Part shown: in pieces, positions 22,324 to 32,976 of the stretch
Layout of the letters: every line of letters begins with the position of its first letter
Position numbering within the stretch: position 1 is the stretch's first letter
Assembly: GCA_932521025.1 (NCBI GenBank)
Contig: OW051469.1
Span: forward strand, 7,080,398-7,144,397
Direction: 5' to 3'
Length of the DNA stretch: 64,000 nt
Source: Oscheius onirici
Lineage: Eukaryota; Nematoda; Chromadorea; Rhabditida; Rhabditidae
Notes under the pieces: generated by a model
Databases searched by the model: none
The model's input: only the letters and a program-made list of their open reading frames with translations
Told to the model about the DNA's origin: nothing
Made by a program: the position numbers and the translations under genes

Positions 22324-24128
22324 CTACTGGATGTTGATCTTCTTGTCCGATTTCTGGAAAAGAAGACTATGAAAGATGGAAAAAGAGCTTACATAGATAG
22401 TGATGTAGTTGTTCAGCTGCTCGACAAGGACTTTTCCCCAGACCATGTGATCGGTGGTGGCTAGAGTCTTGGCAGCACAGAGAGCAGCCTCATCAGGGCT
22501 GAGAACGGTGGAACATCCGAGACCGGAAGGAGTTCTGAGAGAGGACCAGATGTCCTGAGCGGCCCAGTCGGGTCCGACTGGAGGACAGTTGATGACGGGA
22601 AGAGTCGAGTTGCCGGCAATGACTGGACCGAGACCGTTGGAGCGGCCAGCAACAGCGACAACAGCTGTCGGGATTCCGTCGGATTCAAATTCGGCGACGA
22701 CGTCGAGGGTGTCCCGGGTCGCCTGGAAATGGATGCTTTTTAACTGAATTACGTTTAGACACCTACTTTGTGAGCTGAATTGACCCTGAGAACTGGAATG
22801 AGTCCGAACTTTCTGCAGCAATCGGCAATCTTCTCGCAATGCTTCACATCACTTCCCGATCCCATAATGATCAGAACACGAGACTTTGGTTCAGCGGAGA
22901 ACTTGTCAGTCAAGTTCATTACCTAAATCTCTACTTGGGAAAGATTATGACTCAAACCTTTTCATAGTTCTTGATCAGCTGCTTCAAGGCATCCTGAGTG
23001 ACTTCGGGCATGTCTCTGTAGAACTGTTTGTCCAATTGAAGACGCCTGTCTCCGGCTGGCCAGACTCTCCAGGAATCGTTGTCAATGACGTCGCTGAGGA
23101 CGAGTTCTCCGTCCATCGTCACTCCGTACTCGACTTTCATGTCGATCAGACTGCAGTCATTCTGAGCCCAGCCCTTTTCCAACAGTTTGAAGATGATCGA
23201 GGTCATTTTTCTCATCAAGGCGATCTCTGGCTTTCCGATTTTCAATCCATTGAAAGTAAATTCAGCACTGAGCATCTGTTCGTCAGACCACTGTGGGTCA
23301 TCGTTGGCATCGTCCTGAAAAAGCCTTTTGTTTGAAAAATTCTTCAGAGATACCTTGAAGAAGGTCTCAATCTTCGGATCGGCAAATCTGAAGCCTTCCT
23401 TGACTCCCGGATTTCTCTTCAAGAAAGATCCAGTGGCCACGCGTCGAGCAACCCATTCAATCGGAACCATTTCGCACCTTTTGGCCAGGAATTCGGTCTC
23501 ACTGATTCCGCGGATGAAACTTGTCTGGAGGCCTGAAATATCTCTACTAGCAGGTTATCACCAAAAGAAACTCCAACCAATTTCCATAGTTACGCAATTA
23601 CCTACACGTCTTTTTGGGGCTGAAGACGACAATTTTCACTGTTCCGATGTTCTATAAAGTTGTAGCCCTTGATTTGCTCTAACTTTTCAAAACAGAGAAA
23701 CAAAAAAATGATCCGCGTAGAACGGCTATTTTTCGACGACAACGAGAGGTGAGAGGAAGACACGAAAAGACAAAGGCAAATGGACAGATTGCCAACTTAA
23801 TTTGATCTCAAAGTCTACGTGATGACATATATTTAGAATCTAATAGAGTTTGTACTGACCAAGATTTTGCAAGTACTGGAAAACATGAGTCGTAGTCTTG
23901 TTGGCGATGGCTCCCTTTCCTTCCAATTCGTCTTTCCGAACGGCATTGAAGGCCGTCAACTGGTTCTTTGATCGAACCAGAACAACATTCTGATACAATC
24001 TTATATATTTTGGAAAAGACAAAACTTACAGCATGACTCTTGACCAAGTAGATTTGTTTGGTCTTTCCTTCAGAAACCTTCTCCAAATTCTCCTGCTTCT
24101 GAACGTATTCCACAATATCGCAGCTCAT
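22324..24128 (-). CDS. PAICS: Bifunctional SAICAR synthetase / AIR carboxylase
   Basis: This cytosolic enzyme performs two consecutive steps of purine synthesis: carboxylation of AIR to CAIR and its condensation with aspartate to SAICAR. The N-terminal SAICAR synthetase half shows EGKTKQIY, the strongly conserved block FLKRNPGVKEGF, then DDANDDPQW and DVIDNDSWRVWP. The C-terminal PurE-type half shows IIMGSGSD, then GRSNGLGPVIAGN and SGLGCSTVLS. The stop is at 22324-22326 after KKINIQ; the start at 24128 follows a splice-acceptor-like ATTCAG by one base. There are about six exons. The intron between about 23535 and 23860 carries a 92-bp sequence also present in the neighbouring SLC7 gene. All expected domains are complete. 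Confidence 0.95.
23713..23804 (+). repeat. 92-bp duplicated sequence, copy 1 (PAICS intron)
   Basis: This stretch matches 25942-26033 at 90 of 92 positions in the same orientation, by eye. Similarity stops abruptly at both ends. It lies within a PAICS intron. Confidence 0.9.
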
Positions 24129-24305
24129 TCTGAATTTCGGGAGAGAATGTTATTGTTTTGAAGAAGGAGAAGGAGACGGTCGAAAATAACAAGAATGTTG
24201 ATTGGGAGGCGGGACACAGGCCGAGATAAGACACAGGGGCAACCCCCGATTGATGACGTCTATCCAAAGATCAATTGATCGTATCTTTATTCAAAGATCA
24301 ACCCG

Positions 24306-27300
24306 TCACATCTCTGTGCATTCTTCACCATCCATTATCGCTCGGTACTCGTCTGATGTTCCATTAGGTTCTGTCAGTGCAGAGACGGCTGCAGCTTTGG
24401 ATCTCTTTCCGCGATGTACACTGCACCAGCGACCGAAGAGAAAGTAGAGGAGCAGGGCTTAAATAAACAGATAAAATGGGAATCTAAGGCTGATTGTTTT
24501 AAAAGGACTCTCCAGTTGAGAAGCCTTTTACCTGCTAAATTCCAGAATAACAATCCCATCCACGCCCGAAGTGGACTGGAAGCCAGGATGAGAAACAGCA
24601 GAGTGAGAACAAAGTACGAAATGAACGGGAACAGGGCGACTTTGTTCTCTCTCCTGTGCAGATAGTCATTTGGAGTCACTGTGAAGGAGAGAAGGCTTGA
24701 TGAGAACGCGACGACGACAAAGAGGACAGTTAGAATGATGGAGGAAATCTGAATAATTCCATTACTTTAAGATTGTTTTCACTCACTGTGTGTTCCTTGT
24801 TCTGCACTCCTAGAAGACAAGCCAAAAAGGTGGAGATGATAAACAGGGTGAGGATTCCACACGATTTACGAAATTCTGCGGCCATGAGAGTTGGCGAAGT
24901 TGTTCGAAGAGAACCGTTGAATGAGTAGACGTAGGGAATCTCCGGAACCTCGCGACAGAAAATATGGGCAGCTTCGTCAGGAGAACAGGCTTCAGCAACA
25001 CAGTTGTGACCATGGTTCAGACCTGAGAGACCAGAAGACGGGCGGTCTGGCTGAAAAAAGATGAGTATGCTTGACTGATGAATAGGAAAATGACAGAACA
25101 TCAGGCTAGTCGTTTCAAATCCTCTGAACCACGAAGAAAAAACAGGACCCTTGACTCACAATAGACTGATACTGCGAGACTGAATGACTCAGAACCGGCT
25201 CTTCTTCCTCATATTCTCGAATTTGTTCCTGAAATCAAGCCATTCATTCTTTGATCAACGATCCTCAACCTTTTCCAACCGCTTCTGAAGTCTCGCCGTT
25301 TCCATTGCCGCAATGTTCATCTGGACATAGACGTCGGTGTCCATAGAATGTCCACTCTGACTGGCCGTGACAGTGCCCGAATGACAGATTCGTTTTTTGG
25401 TCAGAGATCTGAATGGTTAAAATTAGGTTCATAAGATATAATACTTGTAATGACTGGTCTCCTGCTGCAGTCCAATTGGCTCGGGAAGATAGTGCTGGAT
25501 GTAGGTGAGACAGACAGTTATGACGTATTTGAGCGGTGTGGTTAGACAGACAATGTCCAGGAGGAGATCTCTTCGAACGAGAAGGGAGAGACTGAGCAAG
25601 AGGGACAATACAGCCATGGCAAAGATTGGAGACTTCTTGGAAGAGTCTTTTGGAAGAGGCAGAAGACCGTCTGAAAAGAGTAGTTTTCATTTCGATTTCC
25701 CCTACCTCTGGTCATGGCTTCCAAAATACGCGAAGCCGGCAAGAACGAAGCCAGCACGGATCCAGATAATCCGCAGATTGATGCGACAGTCAGCATGTAT
25801 CTAAAGATTAAATTAATTAACTTCTATTTCAACTTTCACCACGCCGGTAACACAATTTCTGTCACCGACGAACATGAAAACAGCTGGGACGCTCCCCTCT
25901 GCAAGAGGGGTCATTTCGACGAGACGACAGATAAGCAATAACCGCGTAGAACGGCTATTTTTCGACGACAACGAGAAGTGAGAGGAAGACACGAAAAGAC
26001 AAAGGCAAATGGACAGATTGACAACTTAATTTGCAATGGACCTGATGCGACGAAAACCGAACTCGTGCTTGGCACTAGGATTTCTAGATAGTACGAGAGG
26101 AACGCGAAAAATGAGGATACCTGGCAGCTGGAATGTTCAGAGTCGTGAAGATGTCCGGAACGAGAATGTTGTTAGGGAGATTGGACACATTTACTGATAA
26201 ACTATGATAGTTTATTTGGTTTTTTCAAAGAGGAAAATACCTGAAAATCATGATGACCAGGAAGAAGACAATGGCGAGGACAAAGATCAAAAAGACCATG
26301 AGGATTGGTACTCGTTTTCTTGGCTTCTGAAAGGTATTACATTTTGGTACATTCACAATTCAATTTTGGTTGAAGAGCTTTTTACGTCATACAGAACAGA
26401 ATAACAAATCGTTTAGTTTTTTTGAAGATAAAGTGGGCAATGGGCTAAACTGGCAGGAAAGTGCGGTACCCACTGACTCTGGTGATTCGCAAACCATGAT
26501 CGGGATAGAAAGAGCTTAGAGTAGTAGGTTACGAACGGTCTGGCAGAAAACAGGAGTAGAGAACTATACTGCTTTTGGCAAAATTGTTAGGCCTGAAATG
26601 TTGTTAGGTCAGAAGTCTTTTTGATCAACCAATCTGGTCAGTTGGAAAACCATACTGCTTTAGTGTAAAACTCGAAATTAATTTTTCAACCCATCGTCGT
26701 ACCTGTGTCTCTTCAACCATCGTAGTCACAGAGTCCACTCCACTGAAAGCCACCATCAATATCCCTGCCGCCCTCAACATTCCCACAAATCCGTTCTTAA
26801 AGAATCCTGCATCAATCCAGTTCTGAGGGTCGGCGTGAAAGAAAGCCACCATCGTGCAGCTGGCCACGACTAAAATGGTGACGCAGAGGAAACAGATGGC
26901 GACGGTGGAGATGACCTGATATGGATTATTAGGGAATAGGGGAAGAAACCTTGACACTGCAGCAGAGAATGGTCAAGGCGAAAAGAACACCGAGAGCTGC
27001 AAACAGGTCGTAGTCAGCCGCCAAGAATTGACTGTCATCTTGACGATCCAGAACTTCGACTGAGAACGAGGGCCGGATTCCTTTCCGGAAGAGAATGTTC
27101 TGGAAACTAACCCCCCTATATTTCTCAGTCTCTCTTACCATATGTGAGCTCCAAGCCGATAAGAGCAAGGAACAAACTCCCAAAGCGTCAAGAAATGAGA
27201 GACAACCAATCAGAAAAGACGGAAGCTCTCCCAGACATCCTGCAGAAAAGTGGTACAGGACGCAGTTCTTTGGAACTGCCGAGGTTAGCTCTATTGTATG

Positions 27301-27507
27301 ACAGACTGAACAGAGTCTTGTTTTTAAAAACTGACAGTACCTGCAAGGTACAGAACCAGAAACGTCCCCAGAAGGGAGAGAAGAGTCGAAGGACCGCTGA
27401 GCTGAGTCAGAGAGACGGGAAGGACGACAAAGACGAGCAGAGGGAAGGAGATTATGCAAGCTGAAATTTTCTTCGTTGAAGAGCGAAGATTTCTGTTCGT
27501 CAGCCAT
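24306..27507 (-). CDS. SLC7-family (cationic amino acid transporter-like) permease
   Basis: This is a multi-pass amino-acid transporter. Spliced minus-strand segments show an early membrane helix with LSGPSTLLSLLG (compare AGPS in CATs), a helix block ending AFSGVDSVTTMVEETQ (about 26957-26705, the 'FxGFDxxxTxxEE' element of SLC7), then NPKRRVPILMVF, a helix with ASFLPASRILEAMTRGG (the 'MFPMPRVxxAMAxDGL' element), further helices and a long hydrophilic loop before the last helices. The tail ends GEECTEM-stop at 24306-24308. The final exon junction was worked out across a 75-nt intron. The 5' end is uncertain: the ATG at 27507 is in a different frame from the first membrane helix with no donor between them, so the real first exon may be upstream. 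The parts seen fit the CAT subgroup (SLC7A1-4/14). Confidence 0.78.
25942..26033 (+). repeat. 92-bp duplicated sequence, copy 2 (SLC7 intron/exon junction)
   Basis: This is the partner of 23713-23804, with two mismatches. On the minus strand its end includes an AG that could be the 3' splice site of the next SLC7 exon (phase-compatible with the exon ending near 26120), plus the first 13 or so exon bases. Confidence 0.85.
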
Positions 27508-29474
27508 TGCGTGTCAAGCCAGAAGTCAAAACAAGTCAGATTCTTTCACTTTTTCCATAACTAGTCATTTTGAAATGGCTGTGGGATCGTCACCGTGAAA
27601 ATCACAAACAAAAATCAAAAAAGAGGCTGCTACAAAATGTGCCATGGTCCCGCAGTTCCAAAACAAAACAGGCATGTCAACGACTGTCAAGTGATTGTGA
27701 CTAGGGCAGTGCAGTTATTAAAAGTATTGGAAAATGTTGACGTGGACGTAAAACCTTTTCGAGATCTTGAGTGGTTCAACTAATTGTAAGAAGGTAAAAA
27801 CAACACACGGTAGTTCCTATACCGTAAAAAAAAACAGACCTATAGCAGCCGATGACGCGACTCCCAATCGACGAACCCATTCCGAATGACGAAGAAAGCG
27901 CTCATCCAGCTGTCGTCCACGCAACATTTGAAGGAAGCTGAAGTGTTGGCGTTAGCAGTAATAAGGCAAAATAGAAGAGGAAGATGAAGCCAAAGGGACA
28001 AAGAAAGAGGCGGGATATAAGGCGTCTCCTGAGACTTCATCCTTCGGATAATCCGGGCGAAAACAGCTGTGGGGAGAGGGAAGAAATCAGCAGTATTCTA
28101 GCCACATGGGGAGGACGCAACTAAATCAAATCAGACGATGCGACAAGTCAAATGTGTGGGCTCTCTTGGGGAAGTAGCGCCAATTGAACAACAGTTCTTC
28201 TGAGATGAACTCCAGGCTCTTTGATTTGAAAACAGAGGGAAAAGATGGATTCGTCCCGCGGGAAAACGGGGAGAAAAGACAAGGAGTTGCTCGGCTACGA
28301 GATGGCAAAGAAGAGCGATGACTTCGGAGTGGGACACAATGGAACACAAATTGGGTGTCCCGGAATAAACGCGGAGGATAAATTATTCTTCACAGCTCAA
28401 TTTGGCGTGAAAATCGGCAGAGAGTGTACTGTTGCAGACTAGTCGGAGATTCTGTTGTAGGGTACTTTTCGTGGGAAAGCCCATGAGGTGGAACTACTTG
28501 ATGTGGTCTTCTGCATCACAATTGGGCTGTCTGCTGTCCCGATTTCTATCTCCTACTGAGCTTATGTTCAATATGGCCTTACTGTCACGGTGGATAGCCT
28601 AAATTCTGGGCATCGAATTGCTCCGCATACCGAGCGGAACACTCGTCGTCGAAGTCTGGCACTGTTAAAACCCCCTCCAATCGTTTACGTTTCGTAATAG
28701 TGCGTAATGAAAAGTATGCGTCATCTCAAAAAGTGGGTGGAGTGACCAGCTTGCAGACAAGAGATTCATTTGCAGCCATCGATTGAGCCACAGGTTCATT
28801 GTCCAAACGCACACTTTTTCCTATCATTCGTTTCTAAAATACGAATATCGCTTGCCCACAAACAATCAGCTCCATCAATGTTTTTACATCTCTTTTCTTT
28901 TGTTTCCGTTCTCTATTCGAAAAGAAGAGCAGATGTCGGTTCTTTCGAAACTGTCACGATTCTTTACATCAAACAAATGACCTGGGCCGTTCTCCACATC
29001 TGGCCTGTACGGGACAGCATTATGCAGCTGCGTGAATCAATGTTACACAAGTCTAGACTAACTGTCGGAAAAGTATGCTTACAATTAGTCATAGGCGATT
29101 TCAGTTGCCGAATAATTAGCCGCAGTTCCTAAAGCATTTGTTTTCTCTTTATCTTCGGTTCGGTAAAGTAACGTTTGTCCATTTAGATAAGCAGTTCGGA
29201 GGACATTTTCACTATGGCTTAGGCTGTAGATCAAATACTATGACGTTATTAAACATCAATTCCCCGTAGACAAAAGTTTGGGATAAAGATACCGTCTCTC
29301 TATTAGTATTTTCGAGACTGATCATCTCATTTCGTCACAGTGCCTATGGCCTGTAAATCGATTCTTGGTGGCACCGCCTTCGCTCTTACTCACTCATTCT
29401 AGTGTATACGTTTCGGTTTTAAACAATCCGCTCTCCTATACTATCAGTCTCTCATCTCTTCATTTTTCAGCCTA
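27508..29474. other. Intergenic between SLC7 gene and innexin
   Basis: Nearly 2 kb between divergent genes. A minus-strand ORF at 27840-28040 has a signal-peptide-like stretch but no homology I recognise; other ORFs (28245-28442, 28770-29132) look like chance. It could hold the missing 5' exon of the SLC7 gene and the promoters of both neighbours. The last bases (29461-29470) are a strong pyrimidine-AG splice acceptor just before the innexin ATG. Confidence 0.5.
27840..28040 (-). CDS. Doubtful short secreted-type ORF
   Basis: This is a 66-codon ORF with a hydrophobic run (LWLHLPLLFCLITANA) that could be a signal peptide, followed by two adjacent cysteines and about 30 further residues. No family is recognised, and neither a partner exon nor a strong start context was found. 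It is listed because it lies alone between two genes. Chance is the simplest explanation. Confidence 0.12.
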   Translation of the reverse strand: MKSQETPYIPPLSLSLWLHLPLLFCLITANANTSASFKCCVDDSWMSAFFVIRNGFVDWESRHRLL

Positions 29475-30933
29475 ATGATCGGAAATCTGCTGCCGTATCT
29501 CAAAAAGATACGTCGTTCGAACCAGTCGAACGACATTGTCGATCGTCTGAACTACCAGTACACGACTGCTTTGGTCTCCTTCGCCGCCATCACTCTTGCC
29601 GGCACTCAATACATCGGAAAACCGATTCAGGTAGTTCTTTTTGGTTCCAGCTTGATATTTGTAAATTTTCAGTGCTGGGTGCCTTACCACTTCTCAGACG
29701 AGTGGGAGAAGTACGCCGAGACCATCTGCTTTGTCTGCGGAAGCTACTTTCTTCCGGAAAACGAGACGACTGGTGCCTTTTTGATGGAGGCGAAGAGAGA
29801 CGTCAGCTACTACAAGGTTTGTGTCCCATTTCCCAATGTCTATTTCTAGTGGGTCCCACTGATGCTTGCCTTCCAAGCCTTCCTGTTCTATCTGCCCTGG
29901 CTCGTCTGGAAGAGCCTCAACTCCTCGTCGGAAAACAATGTAGAAGGTGTTCTGGAAAACAGTGCCTTGGTTAGTCATGTCAACTTTTTTTTTGCTACCG
30001 GTTTTTCAGATCAAGAAGAAGCTGAAGGCCGATGTGCGTAAGGAAGTTGTTGTCAAGGCTGCCGCTCATATCAAAGAAGCTCTGGAGATTCAACGTGATC
30101 TAAAGCAAAGTATGCCTCTCTTCGTGTTTCTTTTGATATTTTTTTTCAGACGCCGGTCTCACCGGTCGTATCCGCAAGAGTGGTTACTTCTTTACACTGT
30201 TGTATCTCTTCACCAACCTGCTCTTCATCAGCAACATCGTAGTCCAATTCTTCATTTTCAAGCAGTTCCTTGGGACTGAGAGTACCTGGTGGGGATGGGA
30301 CATCTTCATGAGATTCATTGCCGGAGATTCATGGAAGGAAATTGGCCACTTCCCTAGAGTCACTTTCTGCGATTTTAAAGTGACCCACTAGGCAATTTTA
30401 CAGAGAAAACTGAATTTAGATTCGTCAACTCGGTATCATTCATTTTTGGAATCTTCAGTGTGTTCTCATGATCAACATGTACACCGAGAAGGTAAGTAAA
30501 GAAGCTTCTCCAGAAGATATTCAAACTCTTCCAGTTCTATGTGTTCTTCTAGTTTTGGTTCTTCTTTATCGGATGTGTCACGGTGTGCAGTTTCCTCTAC
30601 TACATTTTGGCACTTCTCATCCGCGCCAATCAGGTCAAATTCGTCGAGAAGTACCTCCGCTGTCTGAACTGTACTACTAATTTGCCTACCGAGAGATCCA
30701 AGGTACGTCCTCCGCCTTTTGACCAAATATAATCTTGTTAGATCGACAGTTTCGTCCACAATTTCCTCTCCGCTGACGGTGTGTTTCTTCTGCGCCTTGT
30801 CCAGGAAAACGGAGCAGATATGCTCCTTGAAGATGTCCTTGCGGCCCTGTACCAGAAGTGGTCTCGTCGTGACGAGACATTCGCTGTGGAGAACACTTCC
30901 GAGAACGCGGGCAACGACCCTTCGATCGAGTAA
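29475..30933 (+). CDS. Innexin gap-junction subunit
   Basis: This is a four-pass membrane protein of invertebrate gap junctions and hemichannels. The start (MIGNLLPYLKKIRR) directly follows a splice acceptor at 29461-29470. After TM1, extracellular loop 1 has the two cysteines (CWVPYHF and CFVCGSYFLPE). The family signature YYKWVPLMLAFQAFLFYLPW spans the junction of exons near 29816/29850. Loop 2 holds the other cysteine pair (VTFCDF and LQCVLMINMYTEK), followed by TM4 (FFWFWFF). The tail ends NDPSIE-stop at 30931-30933. There are about eight exons with introns of about 40-60 nt. All four junction cysteines are present, so docking should be possible. Which of the many nematode innexins it corresponds to cannot be said. 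GATAAA at 30961-30966 may serve as a poly(A) signal. Confidence 0.93.
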
Positions 30934-31124
30934 CTCGAATGATCGACTGTTATTGTAATCGATAAAACTTTATTATTTATTCGACTACTGAATTTAAAGA
31001 CTCGGAACCGGAAGCTGTCTTTTTCTACTGTGGACCTGTTTGCACTAACAACACTAATCGATAGAGTCTCGGTGCAGTTGCTTTATCCTTCCCTTTGTAC
31101 GCGTTCTCAAAAAGAAGCAGTTTT

Positions 31125-32052
31125 CGTTATGAAACCCATCTCTTACAAAAGAGCCCAAGTTGTCGAAACTTGTTATCTTTTATCCCTTTTCGACTTGTCA
31201 AGACGAGTTACAAGTCTTCTCTGGTAGCTCACTCGATCGTCTGCTTCTCGCCTGTCGTCTCCTTCCAAATCAGGTCAGGTGTTTCCACTTTTCCAACAAC
31301 CTTCTACCCAACTCTTTTGCTCAAACTCTTAATTACTTTTCTCCTTACACCTTGACTAGGATCTGGACTTGTCCCGAGCAACCCAGTTTCCGAAAGTTCC
31401 GAAGTTGTCTTGAAATGTCAATACGTGTCGAGACGTCATTAGGACAGGTCATTTGACACATCTCGACAGGTCAAAGTTCTAGAAAAATTAGGCGTTCGGG
31501 AAAAAAATTGGGCCAGAACATAGACGAGAACATGAAGAAACATACGACCAAAGAGACCAATTTCCATACAGACGTCCTCCTTCCAGTAGCCGCTACCTGA
31601 AAAATGACGAGAAAGAAGGAATCTACCAAGTTTTCAGAATATTTTATTGCTTAGGAGAACTCCCAATCACCAGTCCTTAAACACCTTGACACCGCCTCAG
31701 TCCACCAATGTCCAATTTTCTCGTCACTCCGGAGAGATCCTTACCGAAACCCGAATCGGCCCTCGGACGGAAGACTGAAACTTTCGGAAACTGGGTTGCT
31801 CGGGACAAGTCCAGATCCTAGTCAAGGTGTAAGGAGAAAAGTAATTAAGAGTTTGAGCAAAAGAGTTGGGTAGAAGGTTGTAGGAAAAGTGGAAACACCT
31901 GACCTGATTTGGAAGGAGACGACAGGCGAGAAGCAGACGATCGAGTGAGCTACCAGAGAAGTCTTGTAACTCGTCTTGACAAGTCGAAAAGGGATAAAAG
32001 ATAACAAGTTTCGACAACTTGGGCTCTTTTGTAAGAGATGGGTTTCATAACG
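31125..32052. mobile_element. Fold-back element with about 275-bp inverted arms
   Basis: The left arm (31125-31399) and right arm (31779-32052) are near-identical reverse complements with only a handful of differences by eye, separated by a 379-base spacer. Similarity stops sharply inside and outside the arms. ORFs at 31160-31456 (+) and 31724-32017 (-) are mirror images caused by the arms and are not genes. No transposase is present, so it is a non-autonomous fold-back or MITE-like element. A diverged single arm occurs in the rootletin intron (19613-19816). Confidence 0.85.
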
Positions 32053-32278
32053 TGACTTCTGTGCGTTGGAAGACTATTTTAGAAGTATCCTCCGCTTCCA
32101 ACGGATGAATTTTGAAAAAGAGTCGTCCGATATTTCCAATCAGAGTCATCTCCTCTCAGAGAACATAAGCCATCTTGTCGTCTCGTCCTCGGTCGCGCTC
32201 TTTCGCCTCTTCTCCTCCCCTAATCTATGTTTGTTTTAGTGCGATGTGCCACTGTCTGTGAGTGTCTTTTCGCATCCA

Positions 32279-32912
32279 ATGATGCCACTCCACTTTCAAC
32301 TTCTCCTCTTTTCTGTAATTCTTGCCCTAGCTGCCGCTCAACACTATGGTAGACCCTCTGAAATATCTTTCTAGGATCAACGTTTCAGGTTCATTGTGGT
32401 GTCATCAGGGATCCGTAGAGTTTTCTCCGGCACAGTGCGAGCCCTCGACTCTGGACTGTTTCAAATTTGTATGCAATCATACAGACGGTAAGAGGGAGAC
32501 AGAAAAAGGTTAGAACACAGAAGAACAAAATGGCCGTAATCCAACTATTTTCGTGACGGGACCCGATTGAAAACTTCTTACAATAAAATTGGTTCTTGTC
32601 ACGACAATCATTGGATTACGGTCACTTTTTTGGTCGAACAATTCGTTATTTCCAGCCGGATTTGTGGCTCGAGGCTGCGGAGTCACGGTGTCAAAGACAG
32701 CTACTGGCCTGAAGAAGGAGAGCTGCAATCAGGCAAGAGAAGAACATTTTGGTCAAAACTAAGTTTAGGCCTTGGCAATGTGCCAACAGGTCGGCGGTCA
32801 AGGTACGTGCCACACTTGCAATGACGTCCACATGTGTAACGAGTCGGCACTCCACTTCACATTCCCTCTCATTCTGCTCTTCATTCTACGGTTCGCGAAA
32901 TTTATTCTTTGA
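32279..32912 (+). CDS. Second Ly-6-like cysteine-rich surface protein
   Basis: The signal peptide (MMPLHFQLLLFSVILALAAA; a second ATG follows at once) precedes a short cysteine-rich domain over four exons: GSLWCHQG, QCEPSTLDCFKFVCNHTD, GCGVTV, SCNQ, MCQQVGGQGTCHTCNDVHMCN. The closing CHTCNDxxMCN resembles the Ly-6/uPAR end motif, and a hydrophobic tail (FPLILLFILRFAKFIL) could be a GPI signal. The spacing of cysteines differs from the gene at 21494, so it is not a recent copy. The stop is at 32910-32912, only 64 bases from the stop of dishevelled on the other strand. Confidence 0.72.
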
Positions 32913-32976
32913 GATACACATAAATATGCTGTTCCCGGAAGAGAAAAAGAGAGATACAAGTAGATTAAAGAAATGC

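Noticed and set aside
31160-32017. Two similar ORFs facing each other that looked like a duplicated gene pair.
   Set aside because: They are mirror images created by the inverted arms of the fold-back element; the match is at DNA level and ends at the arm borders.
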